DNA from: Mageeibacillus sp. UBA6980
GTDB taxonomy: Bacteria > Bacillota > Clostridia > Saccharofermentanales > Saccharofermentanaceae
Assembly: GCA_002450095.1 (NCBI GenBank)
Contig: DJYK01000026.1
Coordinates: 128,668-192,667, forward strand
Direction of reading: 5' to 3'
Length of the DNA stretch: 64,000 nt
The notes under the pieces are model-generated. The model ran no database searches, was not told the DNA's origin, and saw nothing but the letters and a program-made list of their open reading frames with translations. Position 1 is the first letter of the stretch. Every line of letters begins with the position of its first letter. The translations under genes were made by a program, and so were the position numbers. Of the stretch, positions 43,804 to 54,100 are shown piece by piece.

Positions 43804-45680
43804 TGCCTGTTCTTACCGTTGACAGTATAGAAGTAGTTTTTGAGACCCGGCGTGTTCTCGACGATGTAAGCTTCACCGTTAATCAAGGTGACAAGATAGC
43901 TTTTATCGGAGATAACGGCGCCGGGAAATCTACGTTATTCAAGACGATCAAGGGAGTTATAACTCCGGACAGCGGTAAGGTCATCCTTCACGGCAACACT
44001 ACCTTGGGGTTCCTGTCGCAGAATATGGATGAACAGGACTTAAGTTCCGATACCTTAAAGCCCCGTGATATGACGGATCTGGAGGACCGGATGAAGATGA
44101 TCGAAGCTCAACTTGCCGAAGATCAGTCTTCGGATATGCTCGATGAATATGCCAAGGTGTCATCCGAGTATGAAGCCATGGGCGGTTATGATTACGAATT
44201 CCGCATTATGGAAGCTCTCGCGGGTCTGGGCCTCAAGAATATCGACGGCAGGACCGATCTTATGACCTTGTCGGGCGGAGAGAAGATGAGGGTTTGTCTC
44301 GCGAGGCTGATCGTTGAGCGCCCTGATATACTTATGCTCGACGAGCCTACCAATCACCTTGATGCCGACGCGATCGAGTGGCTCGAGGATTACTTAAGAT
44401 CTTACGGCGGATCCGTATTCGTTATCACGCATGACCGTCACTTTATAGATGCTTTTGCTAACCGCGTGATAGAACTGGACGGCGGCCATATAACGGAGTA
44501 CAGGGGAAACTACGACAGCTATAAGGTTCAAAAGGAGGAGTTCTTAAAGACTCAGAAGCGCGTTGTCGAGAATCTCGAGAAGGAACTTATGCATCAGCTC
44601 GATGTCAAGCAGACAATGCTCTCACATCGTAATATCTCGGGATACCATCAAAGAGAGAAGATGGTTGATAAACTAGCTGACGTTCTTGAGAAAGAGCGCG
44701 CGAGGCTGCCTTCGGGCGAAGGAAAGATGAGCTTTACCGTTGTTCCGCAGGTTCGTGAAGGTGCTTCGGATAAAGTCCTCATAGAGGTAAAGGGCATCTC
44801 CAAAAGATTCGGTGACGGTCCTCTGATCTTCAAAGATATAAGTTTTGAGTTAAAAGCGGGTCAGAAGCTTTTCCTCGCCGGACCTAACGGATGCGGCAAA
44901 TCAACGTTGCTTTCCATGTTAAGAGGCAAGATCATGGGCTTTGAAGGCTCCGTATTTGTGAGCGCTTCATCGTCGATGGGATTCATGGAGCAGTTTGTCC
45001 CGTTTGAAGATGAGACTTTGACGTGCTATGAGGAGCTTATAAGAAGGACGGATCTTACCGTGACGGAAGCGAGGTCACTCCTTGCAAGGTTCGGTTTCAG
45101 AGGGGATGCGGTCTTTAAGACGATCAATGTCCTCTCCGGCGGCGAGAGAAGCAGACTGTATCTTTGTCTTATCCTCGAGGAGAATCCGGATATACTCTTC
45201 CTCGATGAGCCGACAAATCACCTCGATATAGAGTCTCGCGAGATACTCGAGGATGCGTTGGCGCAGTACAGCGGAGCGATAATATGCGTAAGCCATGACC
45301 GTTTCTTCATTGAGAAATGTGCGGATAATGTACTCGGATTCATGGACGGGACCGCTGAACTGTACGATACATATGAGTACTACAGAAAGGCCGTAAGGAG
45401 AAGCAGGGAGACATCTGAAGTAAATGTCGCCACGAGCGAGAAGGATAAAAAGGAACCGTTAAAACCCAGGCTTAACAAGGCCGATGAACGTAAGCTTCAG
45501 GCAAAACGCGTTAACAGAATGCGCGAGCTGGAACTCTCTATAGAGGAAAAAGAAGCCGAACAGAAGGCGTTGGAGGAAAGATTCGTCTCAGGTGAGGCTT
45601 CTGTCGAGGATTATGAAATTTACGCCTGTAACGCCTCTGTAATCGAAAAGATGTATGATGAATATGAGTCATTATGTTAA
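43803..45680 (+). CDS. ABC-F family ATPase
   Basis: 625 aa with two fused ABC domains and no membrane segments. The first Walker A is GDNGAGKSTLF with signature LSGGEKMRVCLARL; the second is GPNGCGKSTLL with LSGGERSRLYLCLIL. Both have LDEPTNHLD. Between them lies the ~80-residue helical P-site/arm linker (LEKELMHQLDVKQTMLSHRN), and a charged coiled coil closes the C-terminus (RMRELELSIEEKEAEQ). Such proteins act on ribosomes, either as translation factors (YdiF/YkpA-like) or in antibiotic protection; the subgroup is not clear. It is coupled to asd. Confidence 0.9.
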   Translation: MPVLTVDSIEVVFETRRVLDDVSFTVNQGDKIAFIGDNGAGKSTLFKTIKGVITPDSGKVILHGNTTLGFLSQNMDEQDLSSDTLKPRDMTDLEDRMKMIEAQLAEDQSSDMLDEYAKVSSEYEAMGGYDYEFRIMEALAGLGLKNIDGRTDLMTLSGGEKMRVCLARLIVERPDILMLDEPTNHLDADAIEWLEDYLRSYGGSVFVITHDRHFIDAFANRVIELDGGHITEYRGNYDSYKVQKEEFLKTQKRVVENLEKELMHQLDVKQTMLSHRNISGYHQREKMVDKLADVLEKERARLPSGEGKMSFTVVPQVREGASDKVLIEVKGISKRFGDGPLIFKDISFELKAGQKLFLAGPNGCGKSTLLSMLRGKIMGFEGSVFVSASSSMGFMEQFVPFEDETLTCYEELIRRTDLTVTEARSLLARFGFRGDAVFKTINVLSGGERSRLYLCLILEENPDILFLDEPTNHLDIESREILEDALAQYSGAIICVSHDRFFIEKCADNVLGFMDGTAELYDTYEYYRKAVRRSRETSEVNVATSEKDKKEPLKPRLNKADERKLQAKRVNRMRELELSIEEKEAEQKALEERFVSGEASVEDYEIYACNASVIEKMYDEYESLC

Positions 45681-45715
45681 GATTTATGGAAAAGCCGTGA
45701 AACGGAGGTTTAATT

Positions 45716-46204
45716 ATGATTGACGATATCGAATTGTTGAAGATTATAGAGAAGGATCCGAGAAGTTCTTCTGAAGAGATTGCCGTAATGCTCGGAACAA
45801 CATCCGATGAAGTCGATGCAGAGATCACAAGACTTAAAGAAGAGAAGATCCTTTTGGGGTATACAGCCGAGATCAATTGGCAGAAGTCATATCCTGAGAA
45901 GGTTACCGCTCTTATAGAGGTCAGGATCACACCACAAAGGGACAGGGGGTTTGATAATATTGCCAAGCTTCTTAGCAAGTATGATAAGGTTACGGACTGC
46001 TATCTTATGTCCGGAGCCTTTGATCTCATGCTCATCTATAATGATGACAGCCTTAAGGATATAGCCGAGTTTGTTTATAACAAGGTCGCGACTTCCGAGG
46101 GCGTATTATCAACGGCAACTCACTTTATCCTGAAGAAATACAAGTCCAACGGGATCTTCTTCGAAGATGAGAATACCGATGACAGGCAGGCTGTTGTATT
46201 ATGA
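45716..46204 (+). CDS. Lrp/AsnC family transcriptional regulator
   Basis: 162 aa. The N-terminal helix-turn-helix (LLKIIEKDPRSSSEEIAVML, then VDAEITRLKEEKIL) is followed by the AsnC ligand-binding domain (ALIEVRITPQRDRGF and TDCYLMSGAFDLMLIY). An amino acid or keto acid effector is expected. It overlaps the aminotransferase gene by 4 bases (ATGA), which makes that gene its likely target and the amino acid its likely effector. AACGGAGG precedes ATG. Confidence 0.92.
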   Translation: MIDDIELLKIIEKDPRSSSEEIAVMLGTTSDEVDAEITRLKEEKILLGYTAEINWQKSYPEKVTALIEVRITPQRDRGFDNIAKLLSKYDKVTDCYLMSGAFDLMLIYNDDSLKDIAEFVYNKVATSEGVLSTATHFILKKYKSNGIFFEDENTDDRQAVVL

Positions 46205-47388
46205 TAGATCTGAATTCAAAAGTATCACAAAGCGTCGCTTCGGTACCGCCTTCCGCCATCCGTAAATTCTTTGATCTGGCAAGTGAGATGAAAGGTGTTA
46301 TATCGCTTTCCATCGGTGAGCCTGATTTTGTAACTCCGTGGCAGATAAGGGAAGCGGGTATTAATTCACTCGTTGACGGATATACTCATTATTCGCCGAA
46401 TTCCGGTTACACAAACGCCAAGAAGGCCATAACCGATTATATTAAGCGCCGTTACGGCGTCGATTATGATCATAAGAGTCAGTGCCTTATTACCGTAGGA
46501 GGTTCTGAAGGACTTGATCTTGCTGCCAGAGCGCTTATCAATCCCGGTGATGAAGTAATCATCGTAGAGCCCTGCTTCGTTGCATATAAGGCTACGGTTC
46601 TTTTTGCTCACGGAGTTCCCGTCATCATCTCCACAAGACAGGAGGATGACTTCAAGCTTAAGGCTGAGGACCTCGAGGCAGCGATTACTGATAAGACCAA
46701 GTATCTTATTCTCGGTTATCCCGGCAACCCTACAGGTGCCGTAATGACAATGGAGGATCTTAAGCCGATCAGGGATGTTCTCATGAAGCACCCCGACATC
46801 ATAGTCATATCGGATGAGCTTTACTGTGAGCTTAATTATGTAAGCGACGAGCCGAGTTCACTTACAAGATTCCCCGAGCTTCAGGACCGTGTTGTAATGA
46901 TCAACGGTTTCTCCAAGTCCTATGCAATGACGGGTTTCCGTATAGGATATGTGCTGGGTCCCCAGGAACTCATCGCTCCGATGACTAAGATTCATCAGTA
47001 CTGCATTATGAGCGCTCCTTCGATGTCCCAGTTTGCTGTCGTTGAGGCTGCTTATAACTGTGACGATGACGTAATCGCCATGAGAGACGAATACAACCAT
47101 AGAAGAAGAGTCATCATCAAAGGACTTAACGACGCGGGACTTGAGTGTTTTACTCCGTCGGGAGCGTTCTATGCTTTCCCGTCGATAGAAGGTCTGGGAC
47201 TGTCATCCGAAGAATTCTGTGAAAGATTCCTTATGGAGAAGAAAGTTGCAATAGTACCGGGTAATGCGTTCGGACAGTGCGGAGAGAATCACGTTCGTAT
47301 AAGCTATGCGGCTTCGATGGAGAATATAAAGACCGCGATGGAAAGACTCGCGGAATTTACCGATGAATTACGAAAGGGTAATCAATAA
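46201..47388 (+). CDS. Class I/II PLP-dependent aminotransferase
   Basis: 395 aa, fold type I. Signature parts are LSIGEPDFVTPWQIR, LGYPGNPTGAVM, SDELYCELNY and the PLP Lys in MINGFSKSYAMTGFRIGYVLG, with the C-terminal Arg in CGENHVRISYAAS. It reads as the aspartate/PatA-like group; the amino donor cannot be fixed by eye. It lies between the Lrp regulator (4-base overlap) and prfB (stop overlaps ATG at 47388). Confidence 0.9.
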   Translation: MIDLNSKVSQSVASVPPSAIRKFFDLASEMKGVISLSIGEPDFVTPWQIREAGINSLVDGYTHYSPNSGYTNAKKAITDYIKRRYGVDYDHKSQCLITVGGSEGLDLAARALINPGDEVIIVEPCFVAYKATVLFAHGVPVIISTRQEDDFKLKAEDLEAAITDKTKYLILGYPGNPTGAVMTMEDLKPIRDVLMKHPDIIVISDELYCELNYVSDEPSSLTRFPELQDRVVMINGFSKSYAMTGFRIGYVLGPQELIAPMTKIHQYCIMSAPSMSQFAVVEAAYNCDDDVIAMRDEYNHRRRVIIKGLNDAGLECFTPSGAFYAFPSIEGLGLSSEEFCERFLMEKKVAIVPGNAFGQCGENHVRISYAASMENIKTAMERLAEFTDELRKGNQ

Positions 47389-48497
47389 TGCTCGAATTTG
47401 ACAATATAAGACTGGAACTTGAGTCTTATGAGACTCCCTTGAAGGAACTCAAGGACTCTCTTCATATCGACACGGTCGTAACCAAGATCAGCGAACTGGA
47501 GGCAATGTCTCAGGATCCGGGATTCTGGAATGATGTAAACCGTGCTCAGAAGCTTCAGACCGATCTTCGTACAATGCAGAAGAAAGTCGAGAGCTATAAC
47601 CGTCTTGTAAGTGACAGGGAAGATCTTCTGGCTCTGTGTGAGCTTGCCAATGAAGACGAAGATATGGATTCTCTTCCCGAACTTCAGGAAGGACTTGAGA
47701 AGTACAAGAAGGACTTCGAGAAGATGCGTATCGAGACTTTGCTTACCGGTCCTTACGACAAGAATAACGCGATCCTGTCCCTGCAGGCAGGTGCCGGCGG
47801 AACAGAGGCCATGGACTGGGCAGGAATGCTCTACAGAATGTACACAAGGTGGTCTGAAGCAAAGGGATATCAGATTCAGCTTCTCGATTATCTCGAGGGA
47901 GAAGAAGCAGGTGTTAAGTCCTGTTCCATCAAGGTTATTGGTGAGAACGCATACGGTTTCTTAAGATCCGAATTGGGCGTACACAGGCTTGTAAGAATCT
48001 CACCTTTTGACTCTGCGGGAAGAAGACATACTTCATTTGCTTCCTGTGAAGTTATCCCTGAGATGGATACGAATATCGATATCAAGATCGATCCCAAGGA
48101 TCTGCGTGTAGATAAGTACAGAGCTACAGGTAAGGGCGGACAGCATATCAATAAGACGGATACTGCGGTAAGACTTACGCACTATCCGACCGGTATCGTT
48201 GTAGCCTGTCAGGCAGAGCGTTCGCAGGTTCAGAACATGGAAACTGCAATGAACATGCTGAAGTCAAAGCTCTTCGCGCTTGCAGAAGCAGCTCAGATGG
48301 AGAAGATTGAAGACCTCAAGGGAGAACAGAAGGAAATTGCCTGGGGTTCACAGATAAGATCTTATGTTTTCTGTCCTTACACACAGGTTAAGGATGAGAG
48401 GACCGGTTATGTGGAAGTTGATGTTGACGCCGTAATGGACGGCAAGATCGACGGATTCATCAATGCGTTCCTCTCAGGAATGAAGATACAGAAATAA
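47388..48497 (+). CDS. prfB: Peptide chain release factor 2
   Basis: 369 aa. It recognises UGA and UAA. GGQ is in TGKGGQHINKTDTAVRLTH, and the SPF anticodon-mimic motif is in RISPFDSAGRRHTS. N-terminal helices begin MLEFDNIRLELESYE. In most bacteria prfB needs a +1 frameshift at an in-frame UGA around codon 25; here the frame is open throughout and no TGA occurs in that region (KDSLHIDTVV). The gene is therefore not autoregulated by frameshifting. It is coupled to the aminotransferase gene. Confidence 0.95.
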   Translation: MLEFDNIRLELESYETPLKELKDSLHIDTVVTKISELEAMSQDPGFWNDVNRAQKLQTDLRTMQKKVESYNRLVSDREDLLALCELANEDEDMDSLPELQEGLEKYKKDFEKMRIETLLTGPYDKNNAILSLQAGAGGTEAMDWAGMLYRMYTRWSEAKGYQIQLLDYLEGEEAGVKSCSIKVIGENAYGFLRSELGVHRLVRISPFDSAGRRHTSFASCEVIPEMDTNIDIKIDPKDLRVDKYRATGKGGQHINKTDTAVRLTHYPTGIVVACQAERSQVQNMETAMNMLKSKLFALAEAAQMEKIEDLKGEQKEIAWGSQIRSYVFCPYTQVKDERTGYVEVDVDAVMDGKIDGFINAFLSGMKIQK

Positions 48498-48509
48498 GGG
48501 AGTTTCAGT

Positions 48510-50237
48510 ATGAGAAAGAGTTTTGTAAGTAGAATAGCCGCCACGCTTCTGGCGACTGTAATTGCGTTAGGATTCTTCGGAAACTTCGCATCCAAGACAG
48601 TAAGTGCCGATATAGCAGCCAATGCTACCGTCATTAACTGCAACAGCGGCGTAAATGTCCGTGAGTATCCCACGAATCAGTCGAGAAATCTTGGTTCCAT
48701 AGGTCTTAACCAGAGAATTCAGGTAACCGGTTCGACTTTTGCCGCATCGACAGATACGTCGGATCTCTCGACATGGTACAGCATTAACTACACTTCTAAC
48801 GGTGAAGTCAGATCAGGATATGTTGCCGCTTACTATGTAAGGCTCGATCCTTCCGGAACAGGCCCCACTGACAGCGCTTTCGAGTCTGCCATAGCAAACT
48901 TCCCGGAAAGCTATAAGCCGTATCTTCGTGATATGCATAACGCACATCCGTCATGGCAGTTTGTTCCTGTCTATACGGGTATGGACTGGAATACGGCTGT
49001 AGGCATCGAGACAAGACCCGGCGGTTCACTGATAAGCAACAGCAGCAACGGTTCATGGAAGTCCAAGGCTGATTTCTCATACAATGCCGCTACCAACACT
49101 TACACGGTTTATGATGCATCCACATGGGTCAATGCTTCAGCTGAGATTGTTTCATTCTATATGGATCCCAGAAACTCTCTTAATGAGACTGCTGTGTTCC
49201 AGTTCCTTGATCTTACGTACACAGCAGACAACAGCATCCCGTCAGCTCATGTACAGGGCATTCTTCCCGGAACGTTCCTTAATACTTCCGCGGCAAACCA
49301 GAACGGAGATGTCATCAATTACTGCGATATATTCGCGGATGCCGGCAATATTGCCGATGTAAACCCGATATTCCTTGCCGCTCACTGTATCCAGGAGTGC
49401 AGCAAGGGAGGAAGCAATTCATCAAGAGGTACTACAGGTTACTATAACCTCTACAACATCGGTGCTTATTCAAATGTCATCGACGCTACCGTAGGCGGAC
49501 TTAACTTCGCTCAGAACGGTATAAGCGATCCTGCGTTCAATTCAACCTATCTTATCCCGTGGAATACTCCCGGTAAGTCAATCGTCGGCGGTGCCATGTG
49601 GATGAGAGATAATTACATCTGGGCAGGACAGGGAACACTTTACTTCATGCGATTTAACTTCGATCCCGCGTCTCCCAGAGATAAGGGCTATCACCAGTAC
49701 ATGACTGCAACGGCTTCCGTCTATACAGAGGCAGCCCGCATGCAGACAGCTTATATAAGGGCAGGTCTTTACGATTCAGGTGAGGTGTTCAGAATCCCTG
49801 TTTACGATAATATGCCGGGCTCTGCCGTGACGCTTCCTCCGAATGAAATCGCACCTCCGACAACCGGCGGATGGGTAGGAAGAGACGGTATCGAGACGTT
49901 CCTTATCTATATGTACAGATCGACTCTTATGAGAGATCCTGATACTGTAGGTATCAATTACTGGTACGGCAAGATCACTCAGGAAGGCATGTCGGGTGAG
50001 GATGTTGCTTACGGATTCGTATTCAGTCAGGAGATGCTTGGCAGGAATCTTTCAGATGAACAGTATGTAAGGACCCTATATAACGCTTTCCTCGGTCGGG
50101 AATGTGATTCCGAAGGATTGAGTTACTGGCTTAACCGCCTTGCTACGGGAAGCTCGAGACTTGACGTATATCACGGATTCTCGAGATCTGACGAGTTCTC
50201 GGCACTTTGTACCAACGCCGGATTCAGTCCGTATTGA
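48510..50237 (+). CDS. Secreted SH3/glucosaminidase/DUF4214 autolysin
   Basis: 575 aa. Signal peptide of about 33 residues (FVSRIAATLLATVIALGFFG), an SH3b wall-binding domain at about 38-110 (NSGVNVREYPTN), an endo-beta-N-acetylglucosaminidase domain at about 125-430 (FLAAHCIQECSKGG with the catalytic Glu, then GYYNLYNIGAYS), and a DUF4214 region to the end with paired repeats (RSTLMRDPDTVGINYWYGKI and NAFLGRECDSEGLSYWLNRL). It would cut glycan strands for wall turnover or cell separation. It starts 13 bases after prfB; a terminator follows. Confidence 0.86.
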   Translation: MRKSFVSRIAATLLATVIALGFFGNFASKTVSADIAANATVINCNSGVNVREYPTNQSRNLGSIGLNQRIQVTGSTFAASTDTSDLSTWYSINYTSNGEVRSGYVAAYYVRLDPSGTGPTDSAFESAIANFPESYKPYLRDMHNAHPSWQFVPVYTGMDWNTAVGIETRPGGSLISNSSNGSWKSKADFSYNAATNTYTVYDASTWVNASAEIVSFYMDPRNSLNETAVFQFLDLTYTADNSIPSAHVQGILPGTFLNTSAANQNGDVINYCDIFADAGNIADVNPIFLAAHCIQECSKGGSNSSRGTTGYYNLYNIGAYSNVIDATVGGLNFAQNGISDPAFNSTYLIPWNTPGKSIVGGAMWMRDNYIWAGQGTLYFMRFNFDPASPRDKGYHQYMTATASVYTEAARMQTAYIRAGLYDSGEVFRIPVYDNMPGSAVTLPPNEIAPPTTGGWVGRDGIETFLIYMYRSTLMRDPDTVGINYWYGKITQEGMSGEDVAYGFVFSQEMLGRNLSDEQYVRTLYNAFLGRECDSEGLSYWLNRLATGSSRLDVYHGFSRSDEFSALCTNAGFSPY

Positions 50238-50260
50238 TTCCGATAAACAGAGTAAATATG

Positions 50261-50290
50261 ATACCGCCTCAGAAATGGGGCGGTATTATT
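50261..50290 (+). terminator. Terminator after the autolysin gene
   Basis: Arms ATACCGCC (50261-50268) and GGCGGTAT (50279-50286), then TATTTATAATT, an AT-rich but not pure T tail. Confidence 0.6.
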
Positions 50291-50365
50291 TATAATTATT
50301 ATAATTTATATATTTATGGTATACTTTATTCTGATTTTTTATGTCTGAAAGGTAGATTGTATTAA

Positions 50366-51157
50366 TTGAACAAATACATATACAACGCCCGCGATATAGC
50401 TGCTTATATTAAGTATTTCAGCGTACCTCAGTACATGGAGGTATCGTATATGCAGTATATCTTCAATATAGGAACCCCTGTTATGGCCGCTCCGCTGTGC
50501 AGGGATTTTGAGAAGTTTAAGAATGAGGTCTACAGGGAACTGTATCACTTATGGGCATGCGGATTTGAAGATGAGAGAAGCGACATCGCCAACATGACCG
50601 CAGGAGGCGTAAGAGCCCAGTTCTGCGATCAGGAATGCATCAATCTCGAATCGTATATGAAGCTTATAACGCTGCACCTTATTTTCACCAGGAGCCTTCC
50701 GTACGTGAATCTCAATTTCGCCGGGATGCCTCTGTCTTTGGGGATCGATTGCGATTATTCGATCTTCGAAGAGAATGTAGTCAAATGTATCGATGCTCTG
50801 TATCTGGAAAGTGCCGACAGATTCGGAAAGCCTTTTGATCTTAAGAAGGGTGTTCCGGATGAGCTTCTTGAGATTTCTTTAACGGAGGAGTTCAAGACGA
50901 GGCTTAAAGGCAACGATATCAGGGAATCGGTCCGCAAGGAACAATCCGACAGGATGAAGAGTTTTAAAGAGAAGTCTCTTAAAGTCTTCGGCACCATTCC
51001 TTTGTCAGTTAAGAAGGAAAGACATGTTCAGATCAGAAAGAGCGGGACTGTTGTGACCAGGTCTCTCGGAGAGAGGGCGAACAGGAGCACGACAAGCCGG
51101 AACCAGCCGAAGGGGACGCCTCTTGAGGATATAAGACATAAGGACGGAAACAAATAA
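50366..51157 (+). CDS. Conserved-looking protein of unknown function next to the giant activase
   Basis: 263 aa from TTG 50366; ATG 50450 has GGAGGT 7 bases upstream and would give a 235-aa form. The TTG form starts NKYIYNARDIAAYIKY, which faintly recalls Panacea/SocA-like antitoxin starts, but the rest does not follow that family. The middle is mixed alpha/beta (YVNLNFAGMPLSLGIDCDY) and the last ~90 residues are basic and probably disordered (KSFKEKSLKVFGT, then RSLGERANRSTTSRN). The stop directly abuts the ATG of the activase gene, so a shared role is possible. Function unknown. Confidence 0.6.
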   Translation: MNKYIYNARDIAAYIKYFSVPQYMEVSYMQYIFNIGTPVMAAPLCRDFEKFKNEVYRELYHLWACGFEDERSDIANMTAGGVRAQFCDQECINLESYMKLITLHLIFTRSLPYVNLNFAGMPLSLGIDCDYSIFEENVVKCIDALYLESADRFGKPFDLKKGVPDELLEISLTEEFKTRLKGNDIRESVRKEQSDRMKSFKEKSLKVFGTIPLSVKKERHVQIRKSGTVVTRSLGERANRSTTSRNQPKGTPLEDIRHKDGNK

Positions 51158-54100
51158 ATGGACATCAGATACAGATTAGGTTTGGACATCGGTTCGACTA
51201 CGATCAAGATCGTTCTTCTCGACGACGAGAAGATCGTTCACAAGGAATACAGGCGTCATCATTCGGATATCGCCGGACTTCTTAATCAGCTGTTTGAAGA
51301 ATTAAACGACAGGTTTCCGGGTCTTCGGGTATCCGTTACGATAACGGGATCCGGAGGACTTTCCGTAGCAAACTGGTTAGGCCTTAAGTTTACGCAGGAA
51401 GTAATGGCGGAGACAGAGGCTATCAAGAAGTATCATCCCGAGACCGATGTCATTATCGAGCTCGGCGGTGAAGATGCGAAGATTACTTATCTTCACCCTG
51501 TCATCGAGCAGAGGATGAACGGAACCTGTGCCGGCGGTACTGGTGCATTCATCGATCAGATGGCATCTTTGCTTCAGACCGATGCTGACGGACTCAATAA
51601 TTTCGCGAAGGATTACCGTTCGCTCTACACGATCGCGAGCCGCTGCGGCGTATTTGCCAAGAGTGACCTCCAGCCTCTCATCAACGAGGGTGCGGCAAAG
51701 GAAGATCTCGCGGCTTCGATATACCAGTCCGTCGTCAACCAGACAATATCGGGACTTGCATGCGGCAGACCTATCAAGGGTCATGTTGCATTCCTGGGCG
51801 GACCTCTCTACTTTAACTCGGAACTTCGAAATGCTTTTGAAAGAACCCTGCAGGATAAGGTTGATTCTTTCTGGATGCCCGATGATGCCCAGATATATGT
51901 TGCTCTCGGCGCAGCCTTAAGTTCGGATGATGAACCCGTATTGCTCTCCGACCTTATCTCGAAGTTTAAGAATAAAGAGGGCTTTAAGCCTGACATCATA
52001 CGTATCGCTCCTTTGTTCAAGGACGAGGAAGAGAAGAAGCTCTTCTATGAGCGTCATGAGAAGGATAAGGTCGACATGCACGATCTTAAGATACAGAAGG
52101 GACCTCTGTTCCTCGGAATAGACGCAGGCTCTACCACGACCAAGGCAGTTCTTATAAATGACAACAACGAACTTGTTTATTCCTTCTATAACAGCAATAA
52201 GGGAAATCCCGTGTTCTCGGCCGTTGAGATATTAAAAGATATCTACGGTAAACTCGGTCCCGATGCGTATATCAAGTATTCATGCGCTACGGGATACGGC
52301 GAGAATATCATCAAAGCGGGATTGGGTGTTGATATAGGAGAGATCGAGACGATGGCTCATTTCCAGGGAGCCAAATTCTTCTGTCCCGATGTAGATTTTA
52401 TTATCGACATCGGCGGACAGGACATGAAGTGCATGCGTATCAGAAACGGTGTTATCGATTCGATAATGCTTAACGAGGCCTGTTCTTCGGGATGCGGATC
52501 TTTTATACAGACTTTCGCCCAGACACTTAATATGGATCCGGTTTCTTTCTCCAAGGAAGCTCTTAAGGCTCAAAGCCCGGTCGATCTCGGAACCAGATGC
52601 ACGGTATTCATGAATTCCAAGGTCAAGCAGGCACAGAAGGAAGGCGCTTCTGTAGGCGACATATCTGCAGGTCTGTCATATTCCGTCGTAAGAAATGCGC
52701 TTTACAAGGTAATCAAGATAAGAGATACCGAACAGCTCGGTAAGAATATCGTTGTTCAGGGAGGAACTTTCCTCAACGATGCCATCTTAAGGTCATTCGA
52801 GCTTGTTTCCGGAAGAGAAGTAATAAGACCTAACATTGCAGGTCTGATGGGCGCTTTCGGTGCGGCTCTTATCGCGAAGAGCAGAGCTTCCGATAATGTC
52901 AGGACAACGCTTCTTAAAGAGGACGAACTCGGGAGTTTTGAGATGGACAGTGAGAATACAGAGTGTCCTTACTGCGGAAACCACTGCCGTCTTACGATCT
53001 CGACTTTCTCGAACGGCAGAAGATTTGTATCCGGCAACAGATGCGAGAACGGCGAGCGCGTCGGTATCGATGACGATAACGGTAACGACGGCGAAGAAGT
53101 CTTCAATATGTTCAAGTATAAGTACAAGAGGACATTTGCTTATAAGCCTCTTGCCGAGAAGGATGCTCCTAGAGGAACTCTCGGGATCCCGAGAGTCCTG
53201 AATCAGTATGAGAATTTCCCGTTCTGGTTCACGGTACTTACGAAGCTCGGATTCAGAGTCCTCATATCCGCGAGATCGTCTCATGCGATCTACGAGAAGG
53301 GAATGGAGACCATTCCTTCCGAGTCCGTGTGCTATCCTGCCAAGCTCGCACACGGTCACATCGAGAATCTAATCTCGAGGGGGATAGACACTATCTTCTA
53401 TCCCGATGTCCCTTATGAAGTATTGGAAAACGAGGCTTCGGGCAACCACTATAACTGTCCTATAGTCTGTTCTTATCCGGAAGTCATACGCAATAATGTC
53501 GAGAATCTTAACGAGAAGCATATTACTTTCTTAAATCCGTTTATGCCTCTCGATGACCTCGATACTGTAGCGCATAAGCTTTCTGAAGTGTTCGCTTATA
53601 AGGGTGTAACTTATGAGGAAGCAAAGGCTGCGGTCGATGCGGGTTCCGAAGAATACGGTAAGTTTAAGGAAGATATCAGGACTGAAGGCGCCCGTATGAT
53701 CTATGAGATGGAAAAGCGCGGAATGAAGGGTATCGTTCTTGCAGGACGCCCTTATCACGTCGATCCCGAGATCAATCACGGTATTCCCGAGATGATCAAT
53801 CAGTTAGGTCTCGGAGTCCTCACCGAAGACTGCGTAGCGGTACCCGGAAGACTTGCAAGACCTATCAGGGTAGTCGATCAGTGGATGTACCACACGAGGC
53901 TTTATGAAGCGGCTGCTTTTGTCATTACCAAGCCCAATCTCGAACTCGTTCAGCTTACATCTTTCGGCTGCGGCTTGGATGCGGTTACATCCGACCAGGT
54001 TCAGGAGATCCTCGAGTCGAGCGGCAAACTCTATACGCTGCTTAAGATAGATGAAGTAAGTAATCTCGGAGCCGCCAGGATCAGGATGAGGTCTCTTGTT

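Noticed and set aside
50366..50500. Panacea-type antitoxin domain at the start of the 263-aa protein
   Set aside because: Only the first dozen residues recall that family; the conserved core and a paired toxin gene are missing.
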